A DNA stretch of 64,000 nt, from assembly GCF_014646095.1 (NCBI RefSeq), contig NZ_BMMU01000002.1, forward strand, positions 372,001 to 436,000, given 5' to 3'. The notes beneath the pieces are model-generated. The model was not told the DNA's origin, ran no database searches, and saw only the letters and a program-made list of their open reading frames with translations. The translations under genes were made by a program, and so were the position numbers. The DNA is from Streptomyces lacrimifluminis (lineage in GTDB: Bacteria > Actinomycetota > Actinomycetes > Streptomycetales > Streptomycetaceae). Of this stretch, positions 45,996-54,640 are shown one piece after another (position 1 is the stretch's first letter; each line of letters starts with the position of its first letter).

Positions 45996-47123
45996 TCAGG
46001 ATTCGAGCCGTGCCACGCGCCCCTTCTCACCGGCCGCCCAGCACCCCAGGTCGGGCGTGCAGTCCACGGTGTCGTACGAGCCCGTGTCGACGGTCCTCCA
46101 GGTGCGCCCCGCGTCCGTGGTGAGGTCGGTGCCGGTCGGGCCGACCGCGAGCGCCGCCGTGCGGCTGTACGGGAGCCAGGCGACGCCGGAGCGGTAGGCG
46201 GGTGGGGACGCGGCAGCCGTCGCCCAGGTGCGACCGCCGTTCGCGGTGATCGCCCCCGCGCGCGGGGAGGCCTGGTCGGCGCGGTAGTCGCCGCCGACGG
46301 CCAGTCCGTGCTTACGGTCGCGGAAGGCGAGCGCGAAGACGCCGCGGGCAGGGTCGCCCGCCGGTATCGGTGTGTCGGTGGCCGTCCAGGTGAGCCCGCG
46401 GTCGGCGGAGTGCAGCACACGCGCGCGTGCACCCCCGCCCGTGGCCAGCCACACGTCACGCGGCCCCGCACTCACCAGGCACTGTCCGCTCGCCGCGAAG
46501 CCCGCCTCACCCTCCAGCGCGGCCGGCATGCCGGCGCTGGGCAGCACCGTCCAGGAACGTCCGCCGTCGCTGGTGGAGAGGATGCGGAACTTCCCGTCCA
46601 CCGGGTCGCTCATGGCGAGGCCGTGTCGGGGGTCGAAGAAGGTGAGGCAGTCGTAGAAGGCCCTGGGATCGGTGTTGCGGAAGGACTCGGTCCAGCTCAC
46701 CCCGCCGTCGTCGGTGCGGTAGACGCGGGAGGCCTCTCCCTCGCCGATGGCCAGGACCACGGCGCGTCGCGCGTCGAACGCCTCGATGTCCCGGAACTGG
46801 AGCTCTGCCGCACCCGGCGGAGAGACGTTTCGCCAGCTCGTTCCGCCGTCGGTGGTGCGCAGGACGGTGCCCTGGGTGCCGGCGAGCCAGGCGGTACCCC
46901 GGCTGACGGCGGACAGCCCGCGGAAGCGGACGTCGGTGGTGCCGCTGTCCTTCGGCGCCCAGTGCGGCGCACGGTGCCCGGCGCCCGTCCGTTCGTGCGC
47001 CTGCGCGGGTGCGGCCAGTCCGGCGGCGACAGCGGCGAGCGCCGCCACGTACGCGCCCGCCATCACCGTTCGCCTCGTCCGACCCGTACACCTGTTCTGT
47101 CGCTGCGTCCCCAAGATCCTCAT
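45996..47123 (-). CDS. Exported beta-propeller protein with YCF48/BNR-type repeats
   Basis: 375 residues. A Sec-type signal (VMAGAYVAALAAVAAGLAAPAQAHE region) is followed by six or so repeats ending in TTDGGTSW, TDDGGVSW, TSDGGRSW, SADRGLTW, ANGGRTWA and TTDAGRTW, the Asp-box-like pattern of sialidase/YCF48 propellers. Members are often called oxidoreductase or glycosyl hydrolase without evidence; the catalytic residues of sialidases are not recognisable. ATG 47123 lacks a good ribosome site, and a GTG some 18 codons later could be used. Confidence 0.85.
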   Translation of the reverse strand: MRILGTQRQNRCTGRTRRTVMAGAYVAALAAVAAGLAAPAQAHERTGAGHRAPHWAPKDSGTTDVRFRGLSAVSRGTAWLAGTQGTVLRTTDGGTSWRNVSPPGAAELQFRDIEAFDARRAVVLAIGEGEASRVYRTDDGGVSWTESFRNTDPRAFYDCLTFFDPRHGLAMSDPVDGKFRILSTSDGGRSWTVLPSAGMPAALEGEAGFAASGQCLVSAGPRDVWLATGGGARARVLHSADRGLTWTATDTPIPAGDPARGVFALAFRDRKHGLAVGGDYRADQASPRAGAITANGGRTWATAAASPPAYRSGVAWLPYSRTAALAVGPTGTDLTTDAGRTWRTVDTGSYDTVDCTPDLGCWAAGEKGRVARLES

Positions 47124-47267
47124 GGCGGGCGAAGGTAGCAGTGAATGAACTCGGTGACAGAGGTCACTCGAAAATCAGGTGCACTGATTGGCTCATTCCA
47201 GCGTCTCTCTCAGTGTGCGGACCGTTCCATCCCGGAGTCCGGCCAACCGTCACAAGGGAGCAAGGCG

Positions 47268-47684
47268 TTGTTCACCGTCATCGAGCAGCTCGTAGAGGCC
47301 CGTCTCGTCGCCGCCGCACCGCGGATGACGAGCATTCCCGCAACGCTCACCTACGACCGGAGCGACCCGTTCGCGGTCCGGATGACCTTCCCCGCACCGG
47401 CCACGCTGGAGGGCGTGGAGGTGTGCTGGACCTTCTCCCGCGAACTCCTCACCGACGGCATGCGGGACCCGCAGGGCCACGGCGACGTACGAGTGCGGCC
47501 GTACGGCTACGACCGTACGGTGCTGGAGTTCCACGCCCCGGAAGGGACCGCGGTCGTGCATGTCCGCTCCGGCGAGCTGCGGCGCTTCCTGGCGGCCACC
47601 ACCGAGCTGGTCCCCGTCGGCCTGGAGCATCTCCAGACCGACCTGGACCGCGACCTCGCGGAGCTGATGCGCGACGCCCTGTGA
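47268..47684 (+). CDS. SsgA-like sporulation and cell division protein
   Basis: A 138-residue SALP-family protein, unique to sporulating actinomycetes, that helps direct septum or cell-wall events. It starts at TTG 47268 with AAGGGAG upstream (MFTVIEQLVEARLVAAAP). DPFAVRMTFPAP, VCWTFSRELL and GYDRTVLEFHAPEG are family hallmarks. From memory it most resembles SsgD of S. coelicolor, but paralogues are close and I do not assign a symbol. A monocistronic gene with about 140 bp before it. Confidence 0.9.
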   Translation: MFTVIEQLVEARLVAAAPRMTSIPATLTYDRSDPFAVRMTFPAPATLEGVEVCWTFSRELLTDGMRDPQGHGDVRVRPYGYDRTVLEFHAPEGTAVVHVRSGELRRFLAATTELVPVGLEHLQTDLDRDLAELMRDAL

Positions 47685-47701
47685 CAGACCCGTTTATTGC
47701 T

Positions 47702-47731
47702 TTGACAGCCTGAAACGCCTCTTCCTACGCT
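47702..47731 (+). promoter_or_regulatory. Consensus-like promoter of the second ABC-F gene
   Basis: A perfect -35 TTGACA (47702-47707), an 18-bp spacer and -10 TACGCT (47726-47731). Transcription should begin near 47738, leaving an untranslated leader of roughly 227 nt before the ABC-F start codon. It begins only 18 bp after the ssgA-like stop codon. Confidence 0.7.
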
Positions 47732-47737
47732 TGCAGC

Positions 47738-47964
47738 GGTCCTGTTGCCGTCGAATTGGAGAAGGACGTTGCTCTACTGAGGTCCTGAGACACCGCGCCC
47801 CACACCCTCCAGTGGTGTGTGTGCGTAGCGTGCGACCTCGGTGTTCGAGCCGTCCGTGCCTCCCTCCGGAGCAGGACCTTCCTCGTGCCATCAGGACTCT
47901 TTCGCCGCCCGCCGGTGTCTCGACACGCGTTTGCCCCGACCGACTCACGCAACCGCGAGGCCAC
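47738..47964 (+). promoter_or_regulatory. Possible ribosome-mediated attenuation leader of the ABC-F gene
   Basis: The leader holds GGAGAAGG (47758-47765) followed by a three-codon ORF, TTG CTC TAC TGA (47769-47780). GGTCCTG occurs twice, at 47738-47744 and 47781-47787, the second directly after the mini-ORF stop. CAGGACC (47872-47878) can pair with either copy, so alternative structures exclude each other. A smaller CACACC/GGTGTG hairpin lies at 47801-47819. A ribosome stalled on the mini-ORF would cover the second copy. This layout resembles antibiotic-responsive leaders of resistance ABC-F genes; the mechanism is inferred. Confidence 0.5.
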
Positions 47965-49581
47965 ATGTCAGCCACCACATCCGTCGCCGTCACCTCCCTC
48001 TCCTTCGCCTGGCCCGACGGCACCCCCGTCTTCGACGGTCTCGACGTCACCATGGGCCCCGGCCGCACGGGGCTCGTCGGCGTCAACGGGTCAGGGAAAT
48101 CAACCCTGTTGAAGCTCATCGCCGGGCAACTGCGGCCCACCGACGGCACCGTCCGCGTCGCGGGCGACGTCGGCCACCTCCCGCAGACCGTCACCCTCGA
48201 CACCGCGCTGCGCGTCGAGGAGGTCCTCGGCATCTCCGCCCAGCGGGCCGCGCTGCACGCCATCGAGGCGGGTGACGTGGCCGAGGAGCACTTCGAGACG
48301 ATCGGCGACGACTGGGACGTAGAGGAACGCGCCCTTGTCACGCTCGGCGAACTCGGCCTGGGTCACATCGACTTGGACCGCACGGTCGGCGAGGTCTCGG
48401 GCGGGGAGGCGGTCCTCCTGCGGCTGGCCGCGCTGCTGCTGGACCGCCCGGACGTTCTCCTGCTGGACGAGCCGACCAACAACCTGGACCTGCACGCACG
48501 CCGACGGCTGTACGCGGCTGTCTCCTCCTGGCCCGGCGTGATGATCGTGGTCAGCCACGACCGTGAACTCCTGGACCTGGTCGACCAGATCGCCGACCTG
48601 CGCTCCGGCGAGGTCACCTGGTACGGCGGCAACTTCTCGGCGTACCAGGAGGCACTCGCCACCGAACAGGAGGCGGCCGAGCGCATGGTGCGCGTGGCCG
48701 AGGCCGACCTGAAGAAGCAGAAGCGCGAACTGTCCGACGCCCAGGTCAAGTTGGCCCGCCGCAAGAAGTACGGGCAGAAGATGTTCGAGCAGAAGCGCGA
48801 GCCGAAGATCGTCATGGGGGCGCGCAAACGGTCCGCCCAGGAGTCGGCGGGCAAGCACCGCATCATGCACGAGGAGCGGCTCGCCGGAGCCAAGGAACGG
48901 CTCGACGAGGCGGTGGACGCCGTCCGGGACGACGACGAGATCCGCGTCGACCTGCCGTACACGGCCGTACCGCCCGGGCGTACCGTTCTCACGCTCCTGG
49001 ACCTGGAGCTGGCGTACGGAGCGAGCGCGGGCTCCTTGGATCTGCGCGGGCCCGAGCGCATCGCGCTGGTCGGGCGCAACGGGGCGGGCAAGACGACCCT
49101 GTTGCGGACGATCGCCGGTGAACTGGCCCCGGTCTCCGGGGAGACGAGGACGCACGTACCGCTGCGCTTCCTGCCACAGCGGCTCGACGTCCTCGACGAC
49201 GAGCTGACCGTCGCGGAGAACGTTGCCAGGTTCGCGCCGGGCGCCACCAACAACCGGGTCCGCGCCCGGCTGGCCCGCTTCCTGTTCCGGGGTGCCCGCG
49301 CCGACCAGCGGGCGGCGACCCTGTCGGGCGGCGAGCGGTTCCGCGCCGCCCTGGCCGCCCTGATGCTGGCGGAGCCCGCGCCCCAGCTCCTGTTGCTGGA
49401 CGAGCCGACCAACAACCTGGACATGGCGAGCGCGCGACAGCTCACGACGGCTCTGGACTCGTACGAGGGAGCACTGATCGTCGCCAGCCACGACCTGCCG
49501 TTCCTGGAGTCGATCGGGATCACCCGATGGCTGCTGCTGGACGGGGAGTTGAGGGAGATCGACCCGGACGAAGCGGGGTGA
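47965..49581 (+). CDS. ABC-F family ATPase, possibly antibiotic-resistance type
   Basis: 538 residues from ATG 47965 (MSATTSVAVTSLSFAWPDG). Two ATPase domains: Walker A GVNGSGKST and GRNGAGKTT, signatures EVSGGEAVL and TLSGGERFR, Walker B LLDEPTNNLDL and LLDEPTNNLDM. The interdomain linker carries a Lys/Arg-rich stretch (LARRKKYGQKMFEQKRE) that would contact the ribosome. No membrane segments. Compared with the other ABC-F gene at 30.9 kb, this one has the long structured leader, favouring an inducible ribosome-protection role. Confidence 0.93.
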   Translation: MSATTSVAVTSLSFAWPDGTPVFDGLDVTMGPGRTGLVGVNGSGKSTLLKLIAGQLRPTDGTVRVAGDVGHLPQTVTLDTALRVEEVLGISAQRAALHAIEAGDVAEEHFETIGDDWDVEERALVTLGELGLGHIDLDRTVGEVSGGEAVLLRLAALLLDRPDVLLLDEPTNNLDLHARRRLYAAVSSWPGVMIVVSHDRELLDLVDQIADLRSGEVTWYGGNFSAYQEALATEQEAAERMVRVAEADLKKQKRELSDAQVKLARRKKYGQKMFEQKREPKIVMGARKRSAQESAGKHRIMHEERLAGAKERLDEAVDAVRDDDEIRVDLPYTAVPPGRTVLTLLDLELAYGASAGSLDLRGPERIALVGRNGAGKTTLLRTIAGELAPVSGETRTHVPLRFLPQRLDVLDDELTVAENVARFAPGATNNRVRARLARFLFRGARADQRAATLSGGERFRAALAALMLAEPAPQLLLLDEPTNNLDMASARQLTTALDSYEGALIVASHDLPFLESIGITRWLLLDGELREIDPDEAG

Positions 49582-49685
49582 TCGGCAGCCGGGTCCGGGC
49601 CCCGGCCCGGCCTCCGGGGCTTTTGTCCGCCAGTTCCACCCTGCATGATGTGCGCGGACACCCCCTTCCGATACGGAGCTCCCTC

Positions 49686-50462
49686 GTGCCCAGCAAGAAG
49701 GCCCTCATACGCCGCCCCAGCCCGCGCCTGTCCGAGGGCCTCGTCACGCACATCGAGCGCGAGGAGATCGACGCCGACCTCGCCGGCCGGCAGTGGGAGG
49801 TGTACGCGGAGGCGCTGCGCACGCACGGCTGGGAAACCGTCGAGGTGGATCCGGCGGACGACTGCCCGGACTCGGTGTTCGTCGAGGACGCGGTGGTCGT
49901 CTACCGGAACGTCGCGCTGATCGCGCGGCCCGGCGCCGACTCCCGGCGCGGTGAGACCGGCGGCGTCGAGGAGGCGGTGGCCCGCCTCGGCTGTTCGGTG
50001 AACTGGGTCTGGGAGCCGGGCACCCTGGAGGGCGGTGACGTCCTCAAGGTCGGTGACACCATCTACGTCGGGCGGGGCGGTCGGACCAACGCCGCCGGCG
50101 TGCAGCAGCTCAAGGCCGTGTTCGAACCGCTCGGCGCCCGGGTCGTCGCCGTGCCGGTGAGCAAGGTGCTGCATCTGAAGTCGGCGGTCACCGCGCTGCC
50201 GGACGGGACCGTCATCGGGTACGCACCACTGGTGGACACCCCGTCCCTCTTCCCGCGTTTCCTGCCGGTGCCGGAGGAGTCCGGGGCGCACGTGGTGCTG
50301 CTGGACGGCGGAAAGCTGCTGATGGCGGCGAGCGCGCCGAAGACGGCCGAACTGCTCGCCGATCTCGGGCACGAGCCGGTGATCGTGGACATCAGCGAGT
50401 TCGAGAAGCTCGAAGGCTGTGTGACATGCCTCTCGGTCCGGCTGCGGGAGCTGTACATCTAG
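49686..50462 (+). CDS. Dimethylarginine dimethylaminohydrolase
   Basis: A 258-residue amidinotransferase-fold enzyme hydrolysing methylated arginines to citrulline and methylamines. Typical elements are VTHIEREEIDADLAGRQWE, CPDSVFVEDAVVV, LEGGDVLKVGDTIYVG and LHLKSAVTAL (catalytic His). The C-terminal EGCVTCLSVRL carries the nucleophile, most likely Cys248 (Cys245 also present). Start GTG 49686 with GGAG upstream. Arginine deiminase is excluded by length and motif spacing. A single gene. Confidence 0.93.
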   Translation: MPSKKALIRRPSPRLSEGLVTHIEREEIDADLAGRQWEVYAEALRTHGWETVEVDPADDCPDSVFVEDAVVVYRNVALIARPGADSRRGETGGVEEAVARLGCSVNWVWEPGTLEGGDVLKVGDTIYVGRGGRTNAAGVQQLKAVFEPLGARVVAVPVSKVLHLKSAVTALPDGTVIGYAPLVDTPSLFPRFLPVPEESGAHVVLLDGGKLLMAASAPKTAELLADLGHEPVIVDISEFEKLEGCVTCLSVRLRELYI

Positions 50463-50566
50463 CCGGCCGATCGGGGTACTCGTCCGGCCCTGGACCTGCG
50501 AGTCCGGAGCCGTACCGGATCCCGGCGACAAACTCGCTGATCAGCGATCTTTACCACGCCCTTAAC

Positions 50567-50610
50567 TTACGGCGGCGTAACCTACGGGAACGTAGCCTAC
50601 GATGCCGTAG
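50567..50610. promoter_or_regulatory. Three phased palindromic operators upstream of the desaturase gene
   Basis: Three 14-bp inverted repeats occur at an exact 15-bp period: TTACGGCGGCGTAA (50567-50580), CTACGGGAACGTAG (50582-50595) and CTACGATGCCGTAG (50597-50610). Each has 5-bp arms around 4 bp. They end 52 bp before the desaturase start, where its promoter or leader should be. A fatty-acid-responsive TetR- or GntR-type regulator is the likely ligand (inference). No such regulator gene is next to it. Confidence 0.75.
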
Positions 50611-50662
50611 GTTGACTGAAGGCAGTCCGCTCACCCGCTCGCAACGTCATCCTGGAGCATTC

Positions 50663-51640
50663 ATGACGATCACTTCTCCGCACCTCGGCAGCCCGTCCAG
50701 CGAGTGGACCGACGCTCGACTGCTGTACGCCCTGGAAGAAGTGGTCGAGACGGAACTCAACCGTCATCTGAAGGTGGCCAAGGACTGGATGCCGCACGAG
50801 TACGTGCCGTGGAGCGACGCCCGCAACTTCCCCGGCATCTTCGAGGACGGCGAGGCCTGGGGCAAGGAGCAGTCCAAGGTCACCGAGCTCGGCCGGATCG
50901 CCCTGGTCGTCAACCTCCTCACCGAGGACAACCTCCCCAGCTACCACCACGAGATCGCCAGCCTGTTCGGCCGCGACGGCGCCTGGGGCACCTGGGTGCA
51001 CCGCTGGACGGCGGAGGAGGGCCGGCACGGCATCGTGATGCGCGACTACCTGCTCGCCTCCCGCGCGGTCGACCCGGACAAGCTCGAAGCGTTCCGTATG
51101 CAGCACATGGCCGAGGGCTTCGAGTCGGACAACCGGCACTCGATGCTGCACTCGGTGGCGTACGTCGCCTTCCAGGAGCTGGCCACCCGCGTCTCGCACC
51201 GCAACACCGGCCACCAGTCCGGCGACCCGGTCTGCGACCGCATGCTGGCCCGCATCGCGACCGACGAGAACCTGCACATGGTCTTCTACCGGAACCTGCT
51301 CAAGGCCGCGTTCGAACTCGCGCCCGACCTGACCATGCAGGCGGTCCGGGATGTGATCGTCAACTTCCGCATGCCCGGTCACGGCATGCCCGGCTTCGAG
51401 CGGGCCGCCGCGCAGATGGCGATCGGCGAGGTCTACAACATGCGCATCCACCACGACGACGTGCTCCAGCCCGTCCTGCGCCACCTGAAGGTCATGGAGA
51501 TGGGCGACCTCGGCCCCGAGGGTCTCCACGCCCAGGAGGAACTGGGTATGTACATGAGCGGCCTGGACTCCGAGGCCGCCAAGTTCGACGAGAAGCTCGC
51601 GGCCCGCAAGGCCCGCATGGCGGCCCGCGCCGCCGGCTGA
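50663..51640 (+). CDS. Acyl-ACP (stearoyl-ACP type) desaturase
   Basis: A 325-residue soluble diiron desaturase. Metal ligands follow the ferritin-like pattern: an early Glu in ALEEVVETELNRH, then TAEEGRHG (EExxH) and, later, TDENLHMVFYR (ExxH). It introduces a double bond into acyl-ACP or acyl-CoA to adjust membrane fluidity. ATG 50663 has GGAG 5 nt upstream. Transcription is presumably governed by the three palindromes just upstream. Related mycobacterial DesA proteins share this layout. Confidence 0.94.
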   Translation: MTITSPHLGSPSSEWTDARLLYALEEVVETELNRHLKVAKDWMPHEYVPWSDARNFPGIFEDGEAWGKEQSKVTELGRIALVVNLLTEDNLPSYHHEIASLFGRDGAWGTWVHRWTAEEGRHGIVMRDYLLASRAVDPDKLEAFRMQHMAEGFESDNRHSMLHSVAYVAFQELATRVSHRNTGHQSGDPVCDRMLARIATDENLHMVFYRNLLKAAFELAPDLTMQAVRDVIVNFRMPGHGMPGFERAAAQMAIGEVYNMRIHHDDVLQPVLRHLKVMEMGDLGPEGLHAQEELGMYMSGLDSEAAKFDEKLAARKARMAARAAG

Positions 51641-51954
51641 CCCACCCCACGACACCGTTGCCTCGTACGCCGTCACCTCGTCCAGAGCCGCGTCCCGCAC
51701 GTCGGCCACGGGGTGGCGGCGCAGTGTTCTCGGCTCCTCGCGCCAGGGCACGGCCAGTCCGTCCGGCTGCCCCGGCGCTCCGGTGACGGCGACCGCGAGA
51801 CGCCCTTCGGCCTGGCCCCCATGGGCGGCCAGGCCATGGACCCCGGCCGGCAGCACGGGCGGGGCGACCGGCGGGTGGGCGCGGCCAGCTGTTCGAGGCG
51901 GGGCGATGGCGCCCGCTCGGTACCGGCCGGCGTTCGGGAATACCGTCCGAGAGG
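51641..51954 (-). other. Unassigned 310-bp region with a coding-like minus-strand frame
   Basis: Between the convergent desaturase and WhiB genes. A minus-strand frame running from the region near 51950 to about 51650 has strong GC third positions and reads through AVTGAPGQPDGLAVPWREEP and HPVADVRDAALDEVTAYE. It has no start codon with a ribosome site and no family I recognise. It could be the relic of a gene or a chance open frame in GC-rich DNA. Confidence 0.3.
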
Positions 51955-52218
51955 TCAGTGAGAGGTACGCGAGGTGTGTGAGGTGCGCCGGAGGTTGAGC
52001 CGCTCCTTCTCGGAGAGGCCGCCCCAGACGCCGAACCGTTCGTCGTTGCTGAGTGCGTAGTCCAGGCAGGCGGGGCGCATCTCGCACATCCCGCAGATGC
52101 GCTTCGCCTCGCGCACCGAACTGCCCGGCTCGGGAAAGAAGAAGTCGGCCCCGGTCTCCGCGCACAGGGCCTGCGCCTGCCAGGCGCTGTCCATCGGGGT
52201 GATCGTCTCGTAGTGCAT
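51955..52218 (-). CDS. WhiB-family iron-sulfur transcriptional regulator
   Basis: 87 residues from ATG 52218 (MHYETITPMDSAW). The four [4Fe-4S] cysteines are Cys19, Cys42, Cys45 and Cys51 (ALCAET; RICGMCEMRPAC), followed by the turn GVWGGLSEKER and a basic C-terminal tail (LNLRRTSHTSRTSH). It acts with the principal sigma factor in redox or developmental gene control. Which Wbl paralogue it is cannot be settled here; WblH is my best guess from neighbourhood memory. Its upstream region contains the 15-copy 8-bp repeat, 91 bp from the start codon. Confidence 0.93.
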   Translation of the reverse strand: MHYETITPMDSAWQAQALCAETGADFFFPEPGSSVREAKRICGMCEMRPACLDYALSNDERFGVWGGLSEKERLNLRRTSHTSRTSH

Positions 52219-52307
52219 GCACGAGAGCGTGCCCGGCGGTGAAAAACGTTCGCTCAACGTCCGATCAACGGCGACTTCCGGGCCCGCTGCCCGGCGAACG
52301 GCCCGGG

Positions 52308-52428
<121 letters not shown>

Positions 52429-52635
52429 CGATGATGCTCCCGGCTGATGAGCGAGCGCACGGCGGCGCGCGAGCGTCTGGGAACAAGGCGCTGCTTCTTC
52501 CTCACCCAGGGTGAGTGCTGCCTGCGCCCGGGTCCGCGGAAGCTCTCCGGCAGCGATTGTCAGTGGGCGGTGCAAGACTCGGCAGAACAGGCAACGGGTC
52601 CCTCGCAGAGGCGGGGCCCACAGAGGAGGGCAATG

Positions 52636-53427
52636 ATGCTCACCACCCGTTTCGTGACCGGTGCTCCGAACTGGATCGACCTCGGCACCCCCGACATCGA
52701 GGGCGCCACCGCCTTCTACCGGGCTCTCTTCGGCTGGGACTTCCGGTCGGCGGGCCCCGAAGCCGGCGGATACGGCTTCTTCCAGTTGGGCGGGCGGACC
52801 GTCGCGGGTGGCATGCAGTCCACCGAGGACCAGGGTCCGCCGTCCTGGTCGGTGTTCTTCCAGACTTCGGACATCGACGCCACCGTAAAGGCCGGCGAGC
52901 GGGCCGGCGGCGGCACGCCGGCGCCGCCCATGGATGTCATGGACGCGGGCCGGATGGCCATCCTCACCGACACCGCCGGCGCCGTCTTCGGCCTCTGGCA
53001 GCCCGGCCGGATCAAGGGCTTCGACATCGCCGGCGAGACCGGCTCCCTGTGCTGGGTGGAGCTCTACACGACGGACGTTCCCAAGGTCGCCGCGTTCTAC
53101 GGCGCGGTGCTGGGCCTGGAGACCTCGGCGGTGTCGTTCCCGGGCGGCTCGTACACATGTGTGAACCCGGCGGGTGGCGGGGACGACGGGATGTTCGGTG
53201 GAGTCGTCGACGTGAACGACGACCCCACGGGCACCGAGACCACTCCGTACTGGCTGCCGTACTTCGAGGTCACCGACACCGACTCGACCGTCGCCGCGGC
53301 CCAGGAACACGGGGGCCAGGTCCTGATGCCGGCCACGGACGTGGAGGGCGTCGGCCGCATCGCACGGCTCACCGACCCCTACGGGGCACATTTCGCGGTG
53401 ATCAAGAGCGCACCGGCTCAGATGTAG
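52636..53427 (+). CDS. VOC-superfamily (glyoxalase/dioxygenase fold) protein, two domains
   Basis: 263 residues made of two tandem VOC modules of about 125 residues. The first starts GAPNWIDLGTPDIEGATAFY and the second SLCWVELYTTDVPKVAAFY, each beginning with the strand-helix pattern of the fold. The metal-binding His/Glu set is partly preserved (for example ELYTT). AGGAGGG at 52624-52630 suits ATG 52636 better than ATG 52633. Homologues are called glyoxalase or hydroxylase, but no reaction is established from the sequence. Confidence 0.88.
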   Translation: MLTTRFVTGAPNWIDLGTPDIEGATAFYRALFGWDFRSAGPEAGGYGFFQLGGRTVAGGMQSTEDQGPPSWSVFFQTSDIDATVKAGERAGGGTPAPPMDVMDAGRMAILTDTAGAVFGLWQPGRIKGFDIAGETGSLCWVELYTTDVPKVAAFYGAVLGLETSAVSFPGGSYTCVNPAGGGDDGMFGGVVDVNDDPTGTETTPYWLPYFEVTDTDSTVAAAQEHGGQVLMPATDVEGVGRIARLTDPYGAHFAVIKSAPAQM

Positions 53428-53449
53428 GGAGAGAGGACCATAGGCGAGG

Positions 53450-53505
53450 CGCCCCCCGAAGGGGCGTGGGGAACTGCGCGACCAGCCCCCACCGGCCCGC
53501 GGCGA
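53450..53505. repeat. Copy of the dispersed repeat with a short hairpin
   Basis: CGCCCC (53450-53455) pairs with GGGGCG (53461-53466), followed by GGGGAACTGCGCGACC and a CCCCCACCGGCCCGC block, matching the units at 30.8 kb. It lies between the convergent VOC and LacI genes, where it could end transcription of the VOC gene. Confidence 0.8.
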
Positions 53506-53529
53506 AACGAACCGCTTACCCCGCGAGAG

Positions 53530-54564
53530 CTACGCCGAGGCGCGGCGTACCAGCGTCGTCGGCAGGACCAGGCCGGACGGCGCGCCCGCCGGGCCGCGCC
53601 TGGCCGAGGGGTCGAGGTCGCTCAGCAGCAGGCGGGCCATCAGCCTGCCCATCTCCTCGATGTCCTGGCGGACGGTGGTGAGTGGCGGCTCGGTCTGTTC
53701 GGCGACCGGCAGCATGTCGTCGAAGCCGACGACGGCGACGTCCTCGGGTACGCGCCGTCCGCGTTCACGCAGGACGCGCAGGGCGCCCGAGGCGGTGAGG
53801 TCGTTGGCGGCGAACACGGCGTCCAGGTCCGGGCACCGCTCCAGGAGTTCCCGCATCGCGTGTTCTCCGCCGGCCGGGGTGAAGTCGCTCTCGGCGATCA
53901 GCCGCGGGTCGGTGGCGGGCATGACGTCCCGGAACCCGTCGAGCCGGTCCGCCGCCGAGGTCTGGTCGAGGGGGCCCGTGATGTGCGCGATCCGCGTCCG
54001 CCCCAGGGCGACAAGGTGGCGTACGGCCGCCCGGGCACCGCCCCGGTTGTCGCTGTCGACGTACACGGCGTCGCGGTTGCCGTCGCCCCAGCCGGGCCTG
54101 CCGCCGAACACGGTGGGCACGCCCGCGCGCCGGACCAGGTCGGGCAGCGGGTCGTCGAGGTGCAGGGAGAAGACGAGGGCGCCGTCGACATGCCCGCCGG
54201 CGAGATATCTGCCGACCCGGGAGTGGTCGTCGCGCCCTTCGGTGAGCAGCAGCACGAGTTGGGAGTCGTGGGCGGTCAACTCTTTGCTGATGCCCCGGAG
54301 TTGAAGACCGAAGAAGGGGTCGGCGAAGACCCGGGTCTCGGGCTCGGCGATGACGACGGCGATGGCGTCGTGCCGTCTGGTCACCAGGGAGCGGGCCGCC
54401 TGGTTGGGCACGTAACCGAGTTCCTCGACGGCCTGCCTGACCCGTTCGACGAGCGGTTCGCGCACACCGTCCCCGCCGTTCACGACGCGTGACGCGGTCG
54501 CCCGGGAGACGCCTGCCCGCGCGGCCACGGCCTCCAGGGTGGGACGCGACGCGGTCTCGGTCAC
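53530..54564 (-). CDS. LacI-family transcriptional regulator
   Basis: 344 residues. The N-terminal helix-turn-helix and hinge are classic: TLEAVAARAGVSRATASRVV and VPNQAARSLVTRR. The periplasmic-binding-protein-like effector domain follows (DAIAVVIAEPE, HVDGALVFS, VVGFDDMLPVAE). GTG 54564 is preferred over ATG 54579 because AGGAG lies 7 nt upstream of the GTG. Presumably controls a sugar-utilisation gene, but no sugar transporter is adjacent; the nearby secreted sugar-oxidation genes at 55.8 kb are possible targets. Confidence 0.9.
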   Translation of the reverse strand: MTETASRPTLEAVAARAGVSRATASRVVNGGDGVREPLVERVRQAVEELGYVPNQAARSLVTRRHDAIAVVIAEPETRVFADPFFGLQLRGISKELTAHDSQLVLLLTEGRDDHSRVGRYLAGGHVDGALVFSLHLDDPLPDLVRRAGVPTVFGGRPGWGDGNRDAVYVDSDNRGGARAAVRHLVALGRTRIAHITGPLDQTSAADRLDGFRDVMPATDPRLIAESDFTPAGGEHAMRELLERCPDLDAVFAANDLTASGALRVLRERGRRVPEDVAVVGFDDMLPVAEQTEPPLTTVRQDIEEMGRLMARLLLSDLDPSARRGPAGAPSGLVLPTTLVRRASA

Positions 54565-54640
54565 TTCGGGGCTCCTCATCGGCGGTTGCCGATCAGGATA
54601 GTCCCGGCCCGGCACCGGATGAGAGCGCTCTCCGAACCCG

